A DNA stretch of 41,170 nt from Clostridiales bacterium (GCA_015056265.1 SVGR01000008.1:1-41170), one strand, 5' to 3'; shown: positions 9,028 to 18,747, numbered from the stretch's first letter. Notes: a model not told the origin generated them from the sequence alone. Numbers and translations are program-made.

Positions 9028-10029
9028 ATGAATGAAATTCTGTTCGCAGCAAGAACCGTTCTGCCCCTGCTGGCCCTGATGAGCTGCGGCTTTCTCTGCC
9101 GCCGGGTAGGGCTCTTAAATGAAACGCTGGTCAAAGGCATTAATCAGCTGATCTTCAAATTTCTTTTGCCTGTCAATCTTTTCTATAGCATTATCAAAAC
9201 AGATCCCTCCACCCCCATTTCCGGCAGCCTTTTCTGGCAGGTGCCCCTGGGGCTGGTGTTGGTATTCCTGATTGCGATGGCGTTTGTGCCTCGTCTGGAA
9301 AGAGACCCCAAAAAGATCGGCGTCATGATCCAAGGATTTGGCCGCAGCAACTATGCATTCTTTGGCATCCCGCTGGTACAGATGCTTTTTCCCGGCCAGG
9401 ATACTTCTCTGGCGGCCCTGCTGGTTGTGGTTACGGTGCCTGTATACAACGTCATGTCCGTCATCGCCCTGTCCGTTTACTGCGGCGGCGAAATCAATGT
9501 TAAAAAGATTCTTCTCAACATTCTGAAGAATCCTCTCATCATCAGCACCGTTTCCGGCTATATCGTTTGGGTGCTTTTCCCGGACTTTGTGTATGCCTTG
9601 ACGCATAGTGCTTCCGATGCCTCACAGGCCCTTACCGCAGGCAATGTGCTGCTTCAAATCATTAACAAAACCATGGATGATATTAGCGGCATTTCCACAC
9701 CCCTCGCGTTGTTTACCCTGGGCGGTGCCATTCAGATTTCCAGCATCCGCAGCCATCTGCGACAAATCTGCATCGCCGTTTCCGGAAAACTGATTGTATC
9801 ACCGCTGCTTTTTGTAAGTATCGCGGCGCTTCTTGGTTATCGTGGTGTGGCGCTTGCCTGTGTGCTGATTGCGTTTGGCGCGCCAACAGCGGTCAGTTCC
9901 TTCCCCATGGCCCAGCAAATGGGCGGCGACAGCGAACTGGCGGCTGAGCAAGTGGCATTCTCCAGCATCTGCTCTATACTGACCACCTTCCTGTTTATCT
10001 TCATCCTCAAATTCATGCAACTGATCTAA
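9028..10029 (+). CDS. AEC family transporter (auxin efflux carrier-like)
   Basis: LPLLALMSCGFLCRRVGLLNETLVKGINQLIFKFLLPVNLFYSI; repeated hydrophobic helices; C-terminal FGAPTAVSSFPMAQQMGGDSELAAEQVAFSS. Confidence 0.93.
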   Translation: MNEILFAARTVLPLLALMSCGFLCRRVGLLNETLVKGINQLIFKFLLPVNLFYSIIKTDPSTPISGSLFWQVPLGLVLVFLIAMAFVPRLERDPKKIGVMIQGFGRSNYAFFGIPLVQMLFPGQDTSLAALLVVVTVPVYNVMSVIALSVYCGGEINVKKILLNILKNPLIISTVSGYIVWVLFPDFVYALTHSASDASQALTAGNVLLQIINKTMDDISGISTPLALFTLGGAIQISSIRSHLRQICIAVSGKLIVSPLLFVSIAALLGYRGVALACVLIAFGAPTAVSSFPMAQQMGGDSELAAEQVAFSSICSILTTFLFIFILKFMQLI

Positions 10030-10040
10030 TCATCTGCATC

Positions 10041-10078
10041 AAAAAATGCCGTGATGTCCCTCATCCCGGCATTTTTTC
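10041..10078 (+). terminator. Probable rho-independent terminator after AEC transporter
   Basis: AAAAAATGCCG ... CGGCATTTTTT inverted repeat. Confidence 0.6.
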
Positions 10079-10177
10079 CATTCATGTTAATCAATATTCA
10101 ATCGGAAATGACGTACTGTTAATTCCATTGCCGTTCATGTCATATACAAACGGGCTGTATGCATCATACGATTCCAA

Positions 10178-11503
10178 TTGTGCAATTACGTACATCTTCT
10201 CACCAAAATAGCCAATGCGTCAATATGGCTGCAAGCGGTCAGCATATTCCCTTCGTTCAGATCTCATCCTTTGAACAACCACAGATTGTTATTGCTGGCA
10301 GCAAGCATGGCGTCATTTGCCACCGCTCTTCTTACGCCATTCCAATCAATCATTCCCTCTGTGCAGTTTGATTTGCTGGGAATAATCGGTACAGAAGAAG
10401 AACTGAACCTGCTCAAAAACGATGCTTCTGAACGGGATCGGCCATCCAGACGAACCTGCAGCATTTATGACGGCGCGCTCTTTACTGCGGATGATTTTAC
10501 TGCCGGCCGTGCCGCCTGGCGGGCCACGCTTTTCGGCACTGAAGGGGAGAATGATCCTGACATTCCCGGCATGACAAACCTGCTCGCTATGCGGGATGCG
10601 GACAGCGATGCCCTGCGGGCTGAAAAGAACCGGGGGCCAAACGCCTGCATTCTCTTTGGTTCTGAGGCCCTCGATACCTCCTGTGAGCTCAAGCAGCAAT
10701 ATGATCGCATCCTTCGCATGGCCCAGCCCTATGGCACATGTGGCTGCCGCAGATATCACGATGACACGCTGCTTCAAGATATTCTCTACACCATGGACTG
10801 GATGTATGATCACATGTACGGCGAAAATGCGCTCACTGATTCCAGCTACCGTTCATGGCATCTTTTCAACTGGTTGGAATGGTTTGTGGGCGGCGCCTGC
10901 CCCACGATGAATACGGTGATGATCATCGCTGATCAGCCAAATAAAGCCCAGATCGCCAAATACCGTCAATTATCTGCACACCCAAATGGCCCTGGGCCCG
11001 GAAGCGGGCATGACACGTATCCTTCCCCTGGTTCCCCTGGCGCTGTTAAATGAAGATGGCGCGCTGCTGACGGCCTGTTACAGGGATATGGAAGCGCTGT
11101 TGAAAGAGCACGATACCGGCGATACCATGCGCCGGGACTGGTGCTGCATGACCCACGGCATGCCGTGCAATATATGCAACGGCACCAACTGGCTGTGCCG
11201 TGTGGCAAAAACGCTGCAGGTGCTCCGGAATACTCCCTTGGCGTTTCCCTGCAGCAAGGCATATAACCTGATGCATATGCTGCGTTACTGTTATTCTCCT
11301 ACCATGTACCGGGGCCAGGGGCTGAGCATGATGACAAATATTTGCTGCCCGGTACCACCGCCCAGGATCGTCCCCGCGCCCATGCATCCTACCGGGACGC
11401 CTACGTAAGCCATCAGGATTTTTCCGGCGGCGTAGCGCTCCGGCAGCAGTTTATCCTTCATCCTGAAATATGACAAAGCCATGCACTCTGCCGATGCAGG
11501 CAT
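10178..11503 (+). pseudogene. Decayed polysaccharide lyase family 8-like gene (frameshifted, C-terminus missing; boundaries approximate)
   Basis: RAAWRATLFGTEGENDPD..., ELKQQYDRILRMAQPYGT...LLQDILYTMDWMYDHMYG...FNWLEWFVGGACPTMNTVMI in frame 2; continues ALGPEAGMTRILPL in frame 0 and SYRDAYVSHQDFSGGVALRQQF in frame 2, with no intact ORF. Confidence 0.6.
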
Positions 11504-11640
11504 AACCGCAACACCGTGTGACGAAGGCCTCTGTATTCATATCGCCTGCGATTGCTCAAAGGGGCGCGGTTATCCCGCTGTTTTCACGATGCATCATTGA
11601 TTTTTTCCTTAATTCACCGCCATAAGAAAGGAGAACCGCT

Positions 11641-12463
11641 ATGCAAATCCCCGAATATTGGAAAACATCATGTGACTATGTAGATGAAGTATACATGAAT
11701 GCAAAAAAAGCATCAGAAAAGCGCATCCTCACCCATTCCGGCGGCAATGGGCCTGTCTATATGCTTGCCTATGGTCCAAAGAGAATCCATCCTTCCGCCG
11801 CTTATTATTCCTCCGCTCTTGGCGCCATGGACCGCACCTGCTTTGCCACTCCCGATGGCCGCAGCCGGTGAAGCCGGAGGCTATGGTGGGGCGCACCGGC
11901 AAAGATCTGCGCTATTGGGGGCAGGGCACCTGGGCTGGTGGCAGCCCTTGCGGCTGGCCAGAATGCAAGCAGGTACATCCCATCCAGGATGTAGGATTCC
12001 TGGGCGGATATTTTACCGATGATCATATCAACATCATGCATGATAATTTCTTCCACCTCATGGCCAGAGAAACCCAGGTGCTGTTGGATCTGTGGGCAGA
12101 GGAACAAGCGGATGTAGTGCTTCATCTCCACGGCGGCAGCAATGCAATGGGCGAGTTGCCGCAGCCCTATTATGTGTCAGTCGAAATCAACGAAGCAATC
12201 CTTTCCAGCGCCCGGCGTTGTTATGACGCCTGCGTAAAAGAGGGGCTGGCGTTCAACCTTATCCCGCCGCCTGCCCCGGCAGCCGGCGCCAATCCACCAC
12301 CTTTAATCTGGCATGCGCTGTGCATCATGTTTGCGGCGCCATCAGCGCTGTATTTGAAAGCAACGAATGCATCATTGATGAGCCCGGCATGCATTATACC
12401 CACGCCCAGATCATCCGCTCTCACATGATCCTGTTTGAAGAAACCTTTGCCTACATCAAATAA
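11641..12463 (+). pseudogene. Decayed M14-like zinc carboxypeptidase gene (two frameshifts, probable internal deletion)
   Basis: MQIPEYWKTSCDYVDEVYMNAKKAS...YYSSALGAM...PDGRSR (frame 1), VKPEAMVGRTGKDLRYWGQGTW...FLGGYFTDDHINIMHDNFF (frame 0), TTFNLACAVHHVCGAISAVFESNECIIDEPGMHYTHAQIIRSHMILFEETFAYIK* (frame 2). Confidence 0.65.
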
Positions 12464-12498
12464 ACTCAGCGCTAATTCTTCTGCAATCCGCATAATAA

Positions 12499-12536
12499 AA
12501 AAAGCCTTGAAACAAAAAAGTTTCAAGGCTTTTTGC
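12499..12536 (-). terminator. Strong hairpin terminator downstream of tRNA-Arg
   Basis: AAAAAGCCTTGAAAC-AAAAAA-GTTTCAAGGCTTTTT, near-symmetric with A/T tails. Confidence 0.85.
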
Positions 12537-12537
12537 T

Positions 12538-12614
12538 TGGTGCGCTCGGCGCGACTCGAACGCGCGGCCTTCAGAGTCGGAGTCTGACACTCTATCCAAC
12601 TGAGCTACGGGCGC
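12538..12614 (-). tRNA. tRNA-Arg(CCG), CCA encoded
   Basis: Minus strand GCGCCCGTAGCTCAGTTGGATAGAGTGTCAGACTCCGACTCTGAAGGCCGCGCGTTCGAGTCGCGCCGAGCGCACCA folds as 77-nt cloverleaf; anticodon loop CTCCGAC; C5-A68 acceptor mismatch. Confidence 0.93.
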
Positions 12615-12772
12615 ATTTGCCTTCTCTCGAAAGCCTGACTATCATACCACAGTATCAAATGATTGTCAAGGCTGAATTTTCATATTTTTGCAATCACATC
12701 CTTTCCCTTGCGCCATTCTGTAAAATCACTGTAAATTCTTTTCTATTGTTGGGAAAAATCCTTTCTTCTCTC

Positions 12773-12801
12773 TTGTGAGCGGATAATAATTATGGTATAC
12801 T
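12773..12801 (+). promoter_or_regulatory. Promoter TTGTGA-17-TATACT overlapping a lac-operator-like sequence (12773-12791)
   Basis: TTGTGAGCGGATAATAATTATGGTATACT, about 35 nt upstream of the start at 12836. Confidence 0.6.
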
Positions 12802-12835
12802 AAATTGAAAATCTATGGAATTGAGGTTCCGATTC

Positions 12836-14635
12836 ATGCGAAAGATGATGCTGATCCTTCTGGCCATTCTGCTCACCTTCACCACCGTTCTGCCTGCTTT
12901 CGGCGCAGATACCGCTGATATCCAAGGCTGGACCAAAAAAACCAAATATCAGTACGTCAATTTCGGTTCCTTCCCCACGGACGCCGACGGCACGGTACGC
13001 CCCATTCTGTGGCGGGTACTGGAAGTGAAGAATGGCGAAGCATTCCTGCTCACCGAATACATTGTGGACGTGCATTATGTGCATCTGGATACTAAGGCCT
13101 ATTACAACATGAAGTGGGAAGACAGCGACCTGCTGGCTTACCTGCAGAATGATTTCATGCCCCGGGCATTTACCGCCGGGGAACAGGGCGCCCTGCTGCA
13201 GCGCACGGAGGACGGCGGTATTGTGACGCTGCCCAAGGTAGACGATATCCGCAACGCCAAATTTGGCTTTGACAGCGATAAATCCCGCCTTGCCGTGGGC
13301 ACTGATTACGCCATATCCCTCAATCTTTACAAGTATCAGAAAAAGCTCGAAGGCAAATCCACCGCTCCCTGGGTTACCAGAAACAAATCCGAAAGCAAGC
13401 CCAATCAGCAGCGCCGGGTTATGAGCGAAGGCAAACTCGGCACCGTTCCCTGCGGCAATGTGGATCTGGGTATCCGCCCCGTAGTGTATGTGGATTTGTC
13501 CCTGCTGTCCATCGCCGGCGGCAGCGGCACCAAGGATGATCCCTGGGTGCTCGCCGCTCAGGAACCGGAGGCAACCCCCGTTCCCGCCGCCACTGAAGCG
13601 CCGGCAGTCACTGCCGCCCCACAGACGCAGCCCACTGTACAGCCCACCGCCGCGCCCACGGAACAGCCCACCGCCGTACCTACGGAACAGCCTGCTGCCA
13701 TCCAGAAGAAAGAATCCTTCACCGCCGCCGCCAATCCCGATCTGATCCATGATCTATTCCCGGAACTGACGGACGCCGGTTTCCTGCCCGAAGGCCAGGC
13801 CGAATTTGTCCATGTGGATGAAAAAGAAGGCCTGTGGCTCTATGCTTCCCAGACTCTGCGTATCGAAATCAACCGCCGCACCGGTACCAACAGCAAAAAG
13901 GAACCCCTCCGCTGGTATGAAGCCCAGGTGTTCACCAAGGATGAAAACGAATTGTTCGGCCTTTACCCTTATGATCAGGCCAAGTACAAGAATCGCTTCA
14001 CCCTGGCCGATGTGGATAAGATTGCCGCCAAGCATCACCTGGTTTTCGCCATTAATTCCGACTACTTCATCTACCGCGTTTCCCGTGACGCCGAAGAATC
14101 CTACACCTATCCCATCGGCGTGATCATCCGCAATGGCGAAATCTTCTACGATCAGCCCCGGAAGGCCACTTCCTCCGTCTACCCGCCCCTGGATACCATG
14201 GCCCTCTACCCCGACGGTACCGTCTCCCTGCATAAGACCGAAGAAATCACCGCCAAGGAACTGATCAAGGCCGGCGCGGTCAACACCCTGTCCTTCGGCC
14301 CCATCCTGGTGGAAAACGGCCAGGTTTCCCCCCGCTCCAAGGAATTTGGCAACACCCCCAATCCCCGCACCGCTTTCGGCGTGGTAGAGCCCGGCTATTA
14401 CATCGCTGTGATGGTGGAGTCCCGCATCACCGAGAGCAAGGGCGAATCCTGCGTATGGCTGGGTGAAAAAATGGCGGAGTTGGGATGTGATTCCGCTATC
14501 AATCTGGATGGCGGCGCCACCTCCACCATGCTCTTCATGGGCAAGCAGATCAACAAAACCGGTAACTACGGCGCCATCACCAACCGGGATCAGAACGAGC
14601 TTTTCGGCATCGGTTATTCCGAAGCTGTCAAGTAA
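12836..14635 (+). CDS. Exported protein: DUF6273-like N-terminal domain, Pro/Thr-rich linker, C-terminal phosphodiester glycosidase (NAGPA) domain
   Basis: MRKMMLILLAILLTFTTVLPAFGA signal; QYVNFGSFPTDADGTVRPILWRVLEV; C-term NSDYF...PRTAFGVVEPG...ELGCDSAINLDGGATSTM. Confidence 0.88.
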   Translation: MRKMMLILLAILLTFTTVLPAFGADTADIQGWTKKTKYQYVNFGSFPTDADGTVRPILWRVLEVKNGEAFLLTEYIVDVHYVHLDTKAYYNMKWEDSDLLAYLQNDFMPRAFTAGEQGALLQRTEDGGIVTLPKVDDIRNAKFGFDSDKSRLAVGTDYAISLNLYKYQKKLEGKSTAPWVTRNKSESKPNQQRRVMSEGKLGTVPCGNVDLGIRPVVYVDLSLLSIAGGSGTKDDPWVLAAQEPEATPVPAATEAPAVTAAPQTQPTVQPTAAPTEQPTAVPTEQPAAIQKKESFTAAANPDLIHDLFPELTDAGFLPEGQAEFVHVDEKEGLWLYASQTLRIEINRRTGTNSKKEPLRWYEAQVFTKDENELFGLYPYDQAKYKNRFTLADVDKIAAKHHLVFAINSDYFIYRVSRDAEESYTYPIGVIIRNGEIFYDQPRKATSSVYPPLDTMALYPDGTVSLHKTEEITAKELIKAGAVNTLSFGPILVENGQVSPRSKEFGNTPNPRTAFGVVEPGYYIAVMVESRITESKGESCVWLGEKMAELGCDSAINLDGGATSTMLFMGKQINKTGNYGAITNRDQNELFGIGYSEAVK

Positions 14636-14699
14636 TCCCCCGCAACTCCGGCCCTGCATTTAAACGCAGGGCCTTTTCTTTGAAAATCGTGATTTATGT

Positions 14700-14728
14700 T
14701 TGCGTTTTTCCTCTTTTTCCTTTATAAT
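14700..14728 (+). promoter_or_regulatory. Sigma-A-type promoter (TTGCGT-17-TATAAT) for lepA
   Basis: Hexamers and spacing; 33 nt upstream of the GTG start. Confidence 0.55.
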
Positions 14729-14760
14729 AATATGGTTCTATATGCAAGGAGGAAATTTCT

Positions 14761-16569
14761 GTGGCCAACGACCGCTTGAATCGTATTCGCAATTTCTGTA
14801 TTATCGCCCACATCGATCACGGCAAATCCACGCTGGCGGACCGCATCCTGGAAAAGACCGGCGTTTTTGAGCAGCGCCAGATGGTGGAGCAAATCCTGGA
14901 CTCCATGGAGCTGGAACGTGAGCGGGGCATTACCATCAAATCCAAGGCCGTGCGCATGCAGTATAAAGCCCAGGACGGGGAGACATACACCCTGAATCTG
15001 ATCGACACCCCCGGCCACGTGGACTTTTCCTACGAGGTCAGCCGTGCCCTGGCCGCCTGCGAAGGGGCCTTATTGGTGGTGGACGCCACCCAGGGCGTGG
15101 AGGCCCAGACACTGGCCAACGTCTACATGGCCTTGGAGCACGATCTTGAAACCATCCCTGTCATCAACAAAATTGACCTGCCCAGCGCCCAGCCAGAGGA
15201 AGTAAAGGACGAAATCGAAGAGGATATCGGCTTGGACGCCCAGGATGCCCCCCTCATTTCCGCCAAGATGGGCATCGGCATTGAGGATGTGCTGGAAGCC
15301 GTGGTCAATAAAATGCCCGCCCCTGAAGGGGACGAAACCAAGCCTTTGAAGGCCCTGGTTTTTGATGCAACTTATGATAATTATCGTGGGGCCATTTGCT
15401 TTATCCGGGTAATGGAGGGTAAGGCCTATCCCGGCATGCGGATGCGTATGATGCAGACGGGTGCAGAATTTGACGTAGTGGAAGTAGGCACATTCTCCCC
15501 TTCCTATGCTCCCTGCGATGCACTGCTGCCTGGGGACGTAGGCTATATTTCCGCCTCCATCAAGGATGTGCGGGATACCAAGGTGGGCGATACCATCACC
15601 GACGCCGCCTACCCCGCCGATGACCCCCTTCCCGGCTATAAGGATGTGCAGCCTGTGGTGTTCTGCGGCATTTATCCTGCCGATGGCGCCGATTACGATA
15701 ATCTGCGGGACGCCCTGGAAAAGCTGCGGATGAACGACGCCTCCCTCACTTTTGGACCCGAAACCAGCGTGGCGCTGGGCTATGGCTTCCGCTGCGGCTT
15801 CCTGGGCCTGCTCCATATGGAAATCATTCAGGAACGGCTGGAGCGGGAATTCGATCTGGATCTGGTTACCACCGCACCCAGCGTTATTTACCAAGTGGTA
15901 AAGACTGACGGCGAAAACGTGCGCATCGATAACCCCACCAATCTGCCCACTCCCAATGAAATCGCCGAAATGCGGGAGCCTTTCTGTCGGGCCACCATCT
16001 ACACACCCCAGGAGTACGTGGGCACGCTGATGGATCTGTGCCAAGATAAGCGGGGCACCTTCATTGATATGCAGTATGAGGGCAAGCGAATCAAGCTGCT
16101 CTATGACGTGCCCCTGAATGAAATGATCTTCGATTTCTTCGATCAATTAAAGAGCCGTTCCCGGGGCTATGCCTCCTACGATTATGAAATCACCGGCTAT
16201 CAGGCCAGCGAACTGGTGAAGATGGATATCTTGCTCAACGGCGATATCTGCGATGCTTTCACCATGATCGTGCACAAGGACAAGGCCTACGGCCGGGGCC
16301 GTACCATCGCCGAAAAGCTGAAGGAAGTTATTCCCCGCCAGCAATTTGAAATCCCCATCCAGGCGGCCATCGGCGGAAAAATCATCGCCCGGGAAACCGT
16401 AAAAGCTGTCCGCAAGGACGTGCTTGCCAAATGCTATGGCGGCGATATTACTCGTAAGAAAAAGCTGCTGGAAAAGCAGAAGGAAGGCAAGAAACGCATG
16501 CGCCAGTTCGGCACCGTGGAATTGCCCGGCGAAGCGTTCATGGCCGTGCTGAAAATGGGCGATGATTAA
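14761..16569 (+). CDS. lepA: Elongation factor 4 (LepA)
   Basis: [55 protein letters not shown]-term [46 protein letters not shown] start with aaggagg. Confidence 0.99.
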   Translation: MANDRLNRIRNFCIIAHIDHGKSTLADRILEKTGVFEQRQMVEQILDSMELERERGITIKSKAVRMQYKAQDGETYTLNLIDTPGHVDFSYEVSRALAACEGALLVVDATQGVEAQTLANVYMALEHDLETIPVINKIDLPSAQPEEVKDEIEEDIGLDAQDAPLISAKMGIGIEDVLEAVVNKMPAPEGDETKPLKALVFDATYDNYRGAICFIRVMEGKAYPGMRMRMMQTGAEFDVVEVGTFSPSYAPCDALLPGDVGYISASIKDVRDTKVGDTITDAAYPADDPLPGYKDVQPVVFCGIYPADGADYDNLRDALEKLRMNDASLTFGPETSVALGYGFRCGFLGLLHMEIIQERLEREFDLDLVTTAPSVIYQVVKTDGENVRIDNPTNLPTPNEIAEMREPFCRATIYTPQEYVGTLMDLCQDKRGTFIDMQYEGKRIKLLYDVPLNEMIFDFFDQLKSRSRGYASYDYEITGYQASELVKMDILLNGDICDAFTMIVHKDKAYGRGRTIAEKLKEVIPRQQFEIPIQAAIGGKIIARETVKAVRKDVLAKCYGGDITRKKKLLEKQKEGKKRMRQFGTVELPGEAFMAVLKMGDD

Positions 16570-16641
16570 TTTTCGGTAATCGGAATAGATTTTCGTCTTT
16601 CATTCGTTATTTGATTGATACATCTCCCCAAGGAGGACGGC

Positions 16642-17349
16642 ATGAATATCATCGATATTGCCATTCTTGTGATTCTGGGGATCAGCGTGGTGTATGGGCT
16701 GTATCGCGGTTTTGTTCGTACGGTGCTGTCCATGGGCTGCTGTCTGATTTCCATTCTTCTGGCCTTTACCTTCAGTCCAAGGCTGGCCGCCGCCATCAGT
16801 GGCAACGAAGGTATCCGCTCCACCCTGGTCACCTACACAGACGCGGTATCACGGGTGGGAGATTATGAACTAGCCTCCACGCCCGTGGATCAAATGAGCC
16901 CCAGCCTCATCCAGCAAGTATTGGATCGTGTATCCTTGCCCCAGCCTATTGCTGAAATCCTGGAAAATAATCTTTCCAATCAGGTTTTTCAGCATTCCGG
17001 CTTGAATGACGTAAACGATTACGTTTCCAATTCCCTGGTGGCGGTGGCAATCAGCATTCTCAGCTTTATCATCTGCTTTGTGGTTGCATATTTCCTGCTC
17101 TCGCTTCTCGTCAGCCTGATCCACCACGTATTCCGTCTGCCGCTTCTCAAGCAATTGGATTGGCTGGCCGGCGGCGTGTTGGGGCTTCTGCGGGGCGGAT
17201 TACTGCTCTACATCATCTTCCTGATCATTCCTGTGCTCTCCACCATTATCCCCCTGGACGCATTCGATACCCTGCTTGCGGAAAGCGCTCTGGCGCCTAT
17301 CTTCCAAAGCAACGGGTTTTTTGCCAGCGTTATCGCTGGAAAGCTATAA
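16642..17349 (+). CDS. CvpA family protein
   Basis: MNIIDIAILVILGISVVYGLYRGFVRTVLSMGCCLISILLAF; aaggagg SD at 16630. Confidence 0.88.
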   Translation: MNIIDIAILVILGISVVYGLYRGFVRTVLSMGCCLISILLAFTFSPRLAAAISGNEGIRSTLVTYTDAVSRVGDYELASTPVDQMSPSLIQQVLDRVSLPQPIAEILENNLSNQVFQHSGLNDVNDYVSNSLVAVAISILSFIICFVVAYFLLSLLVSLIHHVFRLPLLKQLDWLAGGVLGLLRGGLLLYIIFLIIPVLSTIIPLDAFDTLLAESALAPIFQSNGFFASVIAGKL

Positions 17350-17396
17350 AAAATCAGCGGCATTCTTCCACAGACGCCGCGCTTTGATACGCATTG

Positions 17397-17430
17397 AAAA
17401 ACAGGCAGTCGTTATACTGCCTGTTTTGAT
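17397..17430. terminator. Bidirectional terminator between cvpA-like and rnhA
   Basis: ACAGGCAGT-CGTTAT-ACTGCCTGT flanked by A- and T-runs between convergent genes. Confidence 0.7.
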
Positions 17431-17437
17431 TTATATC

Positions 17438-17950
17438 TTAATCCTGGGAATGAACGATGTGCATATTATCCGGATCCCCCAAATCGGGATTGCGGGTCAG
17501 ATACTGCTTGATAGCCTCCCGCGCCAGGGCGTCGCAACGGATGTTTTCGGGATGATCGGCATGCCCCTTCACTTTGTTGAAAGTCATCACATGGCCCTTT
17601 TTCTGAATGGTCAGCAGCAAAAGCCGCCACAAATCCTGGTTTTCCACCGGCTTTCCTTCGCTGTTTTTCCAGCCCCGCCTCTGCCAGTTTTCAATCCAAT
17701 GCTGATTGAAGGCATTCACCAGATACGCAGAATCGGAATGCACCGTCACATGGCACCGGGTTTTCAGTTTACCCAGGGCGCTGATCACAGCAAATACTTC
17801 CATCCGGTTATTGGTGGTCTGGGGCATGCTGCCGCTGATTTCCATTTCATGCTGACCATACCGCAAAATCGCCGCCCAGCCCCCCGGCCCGGGATTGCCG
17901 GAACAGGCGCCGTCAGTAAAAATATCAACTGCCTTCAGCTGCTCGCTCAT
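17438..17950 (-). CDS. rnhA: Ribonuclease HI
   Basis: VDIFTDGACSGNPGPGGWAAILRYG...NRMEVFAVISAL...SDSAYLVNAF...KGHADHPENIRCDALAR; start chosen at MSEQLK. Confidence 0.97.
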   Translation of the reverse strand: MSEQLKAVDIFTDGACSGNPGPGGWAAILRYGQHEMEISGSMPQTTNNRMEVFAVISALGKLKTRCHVTVHSDSAYLVNAFNQHWIENWQRRGWKNSEGKPVENQDLWRLLLLTIQKKGHVMTFNKVKGHADHPENIRCDALAREAIKQYLTRNPDLGDPDNMHIVHSQD

Positions 17951-17987
17951 GGAATCGTGTACCTCCCTTTCGGATACATGCCCACAT

Positions 17988-18016
17988 ACTATACCATATC
18001 TTGTAGTAATTTTCAA
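17988..18016 (-). promoter_or_regulatory. Sigma-A-type promoter (TTGAAA-17-TATAGT) for rnhA
   Basis: Minus-strand hexamers with 17-nt spacer. Confidence 0.55.
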
Positions 18017-18093
18017 TTGCATCACAAAACTTTTTGGCATGTTTGCGAGGCATGCATCATAAAGTGTGTTACAAAAAGGAGGGCAGAAAACAT

Positions 18094-18747
18094 ATGATCA
18101 AACCGCTTTCCAGCACGCAGCCACCAGATAACAAAAATACCGCTCCCACTTATTATGTGCCTGAAAAAAAGCGCTCCGGTGAGCGGCTGATGCGCAATCT
18201 GGCCCTGTCGGGCATGCTGATTATCACCATCTGCGCCATCCGAAATCATGCCCTTCCCACGGGCGACACCGTGCTAACAGCTGTTCAAGGGGCCATTGAA
18301 CAGGACTGGAGTGAGGACATCGGCAAAATCAGCTTCGTCAGCACCCTTTTCCCGGATGCTGTTGCAGTGTTTGGTCAAAGCCAGCCGAACGTCCAACTGA
18401 CAATTCCCTGCAGCGGCGCCATCAGCCATGCCTGGTCCGTCCAAGAGCCATATCTTTCGTATGACGCCGCTGGCAGCCGTATCTTTGCCGTGGCAGACGG
18501 GCAGGTAATGAGCATCGGCCACGGGGCCGATGAAGGCCGGATCGTCCGCATCCGTCATCTAAACGGCCTGGAATCTTTATATTATCACCTTGCCGATACT
18601 GTTGTTCAGGAAGGCGACACTGTCAGTGCAGGCGCTTACCTTGGCACATGCTCCCAAGACAATATACCCTTGCTGGAGATGCGCATAAATGGCCGTCCCA
18701 CAGATCCTACCGCCCTGCTTGTTCATTTGCCTGAGGGTTCGCCATGA
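18094..18747 (+). CDS. spoIVFA: M23-domain membrane protein, SpoIVFA-like
   Basis: Single TM segment plus degenerate M23 domain (GRIVRIRHLNGLESLYYHLADTVVQEGDTVSAGAYLGT); ATGA overlap with the downstream spoIVFB-like gene. Confidence 0.7.
   Translation: MIKPLSSTQPPDNKNTAPTYYVPEKKRSGERLMRNLALSGMLIITICAIRNHALPTGDTVLTAVQGAIEQDWSEDIGKISFVSTLFPDAVAVFGQSQPNVQLTIPCSGAISHAWSVQEPYLSYDAAGSRIFAVADGQVMSIGHGADEGRIVRIRHLNGLESLYYHLADTVVQEGDTVSAGAYLGTCSQDNIPLLEMRINGRPTDPTALLVHLPEGSP

Noticed and set aside
6195-9140. 981-aa antisense ORF opposite the SH3-repeat gene, with Gly/Ile-rich repeats
   Set aside because: It mirrors the tandem SH3b codons of the clearly real sense gene, spans into ridA, has no family resemblance, and similar antisense ORFs occur opposite many genes here because of codon bias
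12533-12778. 81-aa ORF across the tRNA (MLGALGATRTRGLQSRSLTLYPTELRAHLP)
   Set aside because: Characteristic translation of antisense tRNA sequence
15070-16146. 358-aa ORF antisense to lepA
   Set aside because: Fully within a highly conserved sense gene; composition typical of a shadow ORF
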